Positions 62,655 to 64,000 of a DNA stretch of 64,000 bases are shown here, piece after piece. The DNA comes from Pseudomonas sp. MPC6 (GTDB lineage: Bacteria > Pseudomonadota > Gammaproteobacteria > Pseudomonadales > Pseudomonadaceae): positions 1,391,001 to 1,455,000 of the forward strand of contig NZ_CP034783.1 in NCBI RefSeq assembly GCF_006094435.1, in the 5' to 3' direction. Each line of letters begins with the position of its first letter. The stretch's first letter is position 1. Made by a program: the position numbers and the translations under genes. Below the pieces are notes generated by a model. The model saw only the letters and a program-made list of their open reading frames with translations. It was not told the DNA's origin and made no database searches.

Positions 62655-63579
62655 AATTGACTCTCTGTGGGATTCTATAAATTTAGATAAGACAGGGGTT
62701 GGATTTAGGAGATTCGATGCAACGCACATATTGGACTTTTATGTGGGTATTGATAGTGATGGGCGTAGAGCACTCTTGTTGATATGTCCCTCGGAACCTG
62801 TAGTACAAAGTGATATGAGAGCAGTGCTAGTTAAATCTCACGCGCGAGACGATGGCCGGTGGTCCCTATTTATAGTTCTTGAAGATATTAGGCTGGTGGA
62901 ACTATTTTCTCTTTTTTGTGAAGATCTAATAGAGTCGTCAAGATTTAATTTGGATTTATTTAAGTCATTTGCGTTCGTGGTTAGCCGTTTGACGAGCTGG
63001 CGGCAGCTATTTGAGCTGGGAGATTTGGGACTGCTCTCGGAAAACCAAGTCCGGGGATTGTGTGGTGAATTGTTATATCTACGAACGCTGGTTGAATCTA
63101 TTGGTGCATTGGCGGCAGTAAATGCTTGGGTGGGACCGAGTCGGGCTGATCAGGACTTTCAAGTCGAAAATCATGCTTGGGAAATTAAAACGATAAGGCC
63201 CGGTTGTGATGTTATAAAAATATCATCAGAAGAACAGTTGGATACTAAACTTCGTTCGATTGATCTTGTGGTGATTGAACTTGGGAACTGTACTGTTGCT
63301 TCACAAGGTGCATTTACTTTGAATTCTATGGTTTGCAAAATTCAGAGTTTACTGATGTCTAATTATGAAGCAAGACTTAAGTTTGATAATTTGCTGTTTA
63401 AGGCTGGTTATATTGTTCGGCCTGAATATGATGTGTTGAATTTGGTTGTTCGTAATGTTGCAGTTTTTAGCGTGTGCGGTGATTTTCCTCGTATTGCTCC
63501 TCATTGCTTACCGGTTGGTGTCAGCAGGGTCAAGTATGAACTCAACTTGGCGGAATGTGTGAGCTTTAAGACTACTTGA
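62644..63579 (+). CDS. DUF4420 protein, predicted PD-(D/E)XK nuclease
   Basis: A 311-residue protein of the DUF4420 group of PD-(D/E)XK enzymes. The catalytic residues are visible: E142 in GLCGELLYL, D171 in ADQDFQV and E180-I-K182 in HAWEIKTI. The conserved W162-V-G-P precedes them. I chose ATG 62644 (MSTKIDSLWDSINLDK) because GAGGA lies about eight bases before it; ATGs at 62620, 62635 and 62638 are in frame. It is the likely DNA-cutting component. Confidence 0.88.
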   Translation: MSTKIDSLWDSINLDKTGVGFRRFDATHILDFYVGIDSDGRRALLLICPSEPVVQSDMRAVLVKSHARDDGRWSLFIVLEDIRLVELFSLFCEDLIESSRFNLDLFKSFAFVVSRLTSWRQLFELGDLGLLSENQVRGLCGELLYLRTLVESIGALAAVNAWVGPSRADQDFQVENHAWEIKTIRPGCDVIKISSEEQLDTKLRSIDLVVIELGNCTVASQGAFTLNSMVCKIQSLLMSNYEARLKFDNLLFKAGYIVRPEYDVLNLVVRNVAVFSVCGDFPRIAPHCLPVGVSRVKYELNLAECVSFKTT

Positions 63580-63598
63580 TTACTGGTGAGGGGATGTA

Positions 63599-64000
63599 AT
63601 GGAAATAATCGATTATCACCGAGATTTAATTGAGACTGTTCGTGCAAGAGCTGAGTCTTCTAAAGATTTTGTGAGGGCCAGTTTTGTCGAAGAATGTGGA
63701 GAAATGCTTACAGCGGCGGAGGAGTTATTAGGTTTTGAAGTTTGTCGATTTGAAGGTCTAGCAAAAAGAAGGAAACTTCTTGTTGATGGTTATTCATTCG
63801 ATGATGCTGATAATTCGCTGTCTTTAATGGTTTGTGAGTTTTTCAATGAAGATGATATTGCAACATTTAATGCCTCAGATGTTCAAAAAACATTTGGTAT
63901 GCTTCGGGCTTTTTTGGAAGAGTCGCTTGATGGCACATTGACAGATGGTAGTGTAGATGAAAGCCAGCCGGGCTACGGTCTTGCCAGCGATTTGATGGAT
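63599..64000 (+). CDS. AIPR-family protein, 3' part outside the window
   Basis: The first 134 codons of a protein starting MEIIDYHRDLIETVRARAES, preceded by GAGGGG. FVEECGEMLTAAEELLGFEV, then KLLVDGYSFDDADNSLSLMV and FFNEDDIATFNASDVQKTFG, match the N-terminus of AIPR (abortive infection phage resistance) proteins. It follows the nuclease gene by 19 bp and is the normal last member of this operon type. The rest lies beyond 64000. Confidence 0.8.
   Translation, partial: MEIIDYHRDLIETVRARAESSKDFVRASFVEECGEMLTAAEELLGFEVCRFEGLAKRRKLLVDGYSFDDADNSLSLMVCEFFNEDDIATFNASDVQKTFGMLRAFLEESLDGTLTDGSVDESQPGYGLASDLMD

Noticed and set aside
1..64000. CRISPR arrays, tRNA or rRNA genes, integrase and attachment sites
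   Set aside because: I looked for regularly spaced repeats, cloverleaf-like sequences and recombinase motifs and found none; the repeated units seen are REP elements.

Overview
The window is chromosomal DNA of a Pseudomonas, most likely of the P. fluorescens complex. The signs are GC-rich genes, many paired REP elements (REPINs) with the pseudomonad core sequence, Pseudomonas-restricted families (DUF3509, a CcoM-like peptide), bra-type amino-acid transport genes, a TtgABC/EmhABC-type efflux operon and a clustered pca regulon. From about 56.1 kb to the right edge the DNA is visibly more AT-rich and encodes a DNA modification and defence island.

Layout. 0-7 kb: partial lipoprotein, an SDR with a divergent LysR regulator, then the braCDEFG branched-chain amino-acid ABC transporter on the minus strand. 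7-14.7 kb: DUF2288 protein, a 3-hydroxyisobutyrate dehydrogenase-like enzyme, an MFS transporter, rapA, two small unknown proteins, and a 37-residue CcoM-like membrane peptide behind two Anr/FNR boxes. 14.7-16.0 kb: a complete IS3-family element with a GAA target duplication. 16-18.2 kb: pitA and a small protein. 18.7-29.8 kb: the whole protocatechuate branch of the beta-ketoadipate pathway (pcaR, pcaIJF, pcaHG, pcaT, pcaB, pcaD, pcaC) and an OprD-type porin, with PcaR-like boxes at three points. 30.2-36.9 kb: RND efflux operon and its TetR repressor with a recognisable operator. 37-40 kb: GNAT enzyme and an ECF42-type sigma cluster (SnoaL-like protein, DGPF protein, sigma factor). 40-51 kb: LysR/PACE efflux pair, SDR/LysR pair, a decayed phosphate transporter, ZntB-like transporter, GAF histidine kinase, PepSY protein, glpQ, DUF3509 and DUF1003 proteins, and a TetR/metallo-hydrolase pair with two matching operators.

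51-56.1 kb is an accessory zone: amidase remnant, XRE regulator with a LexA-like box, several unknown proteins, an orphan Phd/YefM antitoxin and a Bro-N antirepressor. Upstream of the antirepressor I find what looks like a complete stand-alone version of the phage P1 immI (c4/icd/ant) antisense-RNA switch: a structured RNA closed by a 14-bp stem, carrying two short segments complementary to the ribosome-binding region of a 30-codon leader ORF that overlaps the antirepressor start.

56.1-64 kb: vsr, a C5 cytosine methyltransferase, and an operon of GHKL (MutL/MORC-like) ATPase, Z1 helicase, DUF4420 PD-(D/E)XK nuclease and AIPR protein, the last cut by the window edge. This gene set matches a predicted restriction/anti-phage system. 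I see no tRNA or rRNA genes, CRISPR array or integrase.
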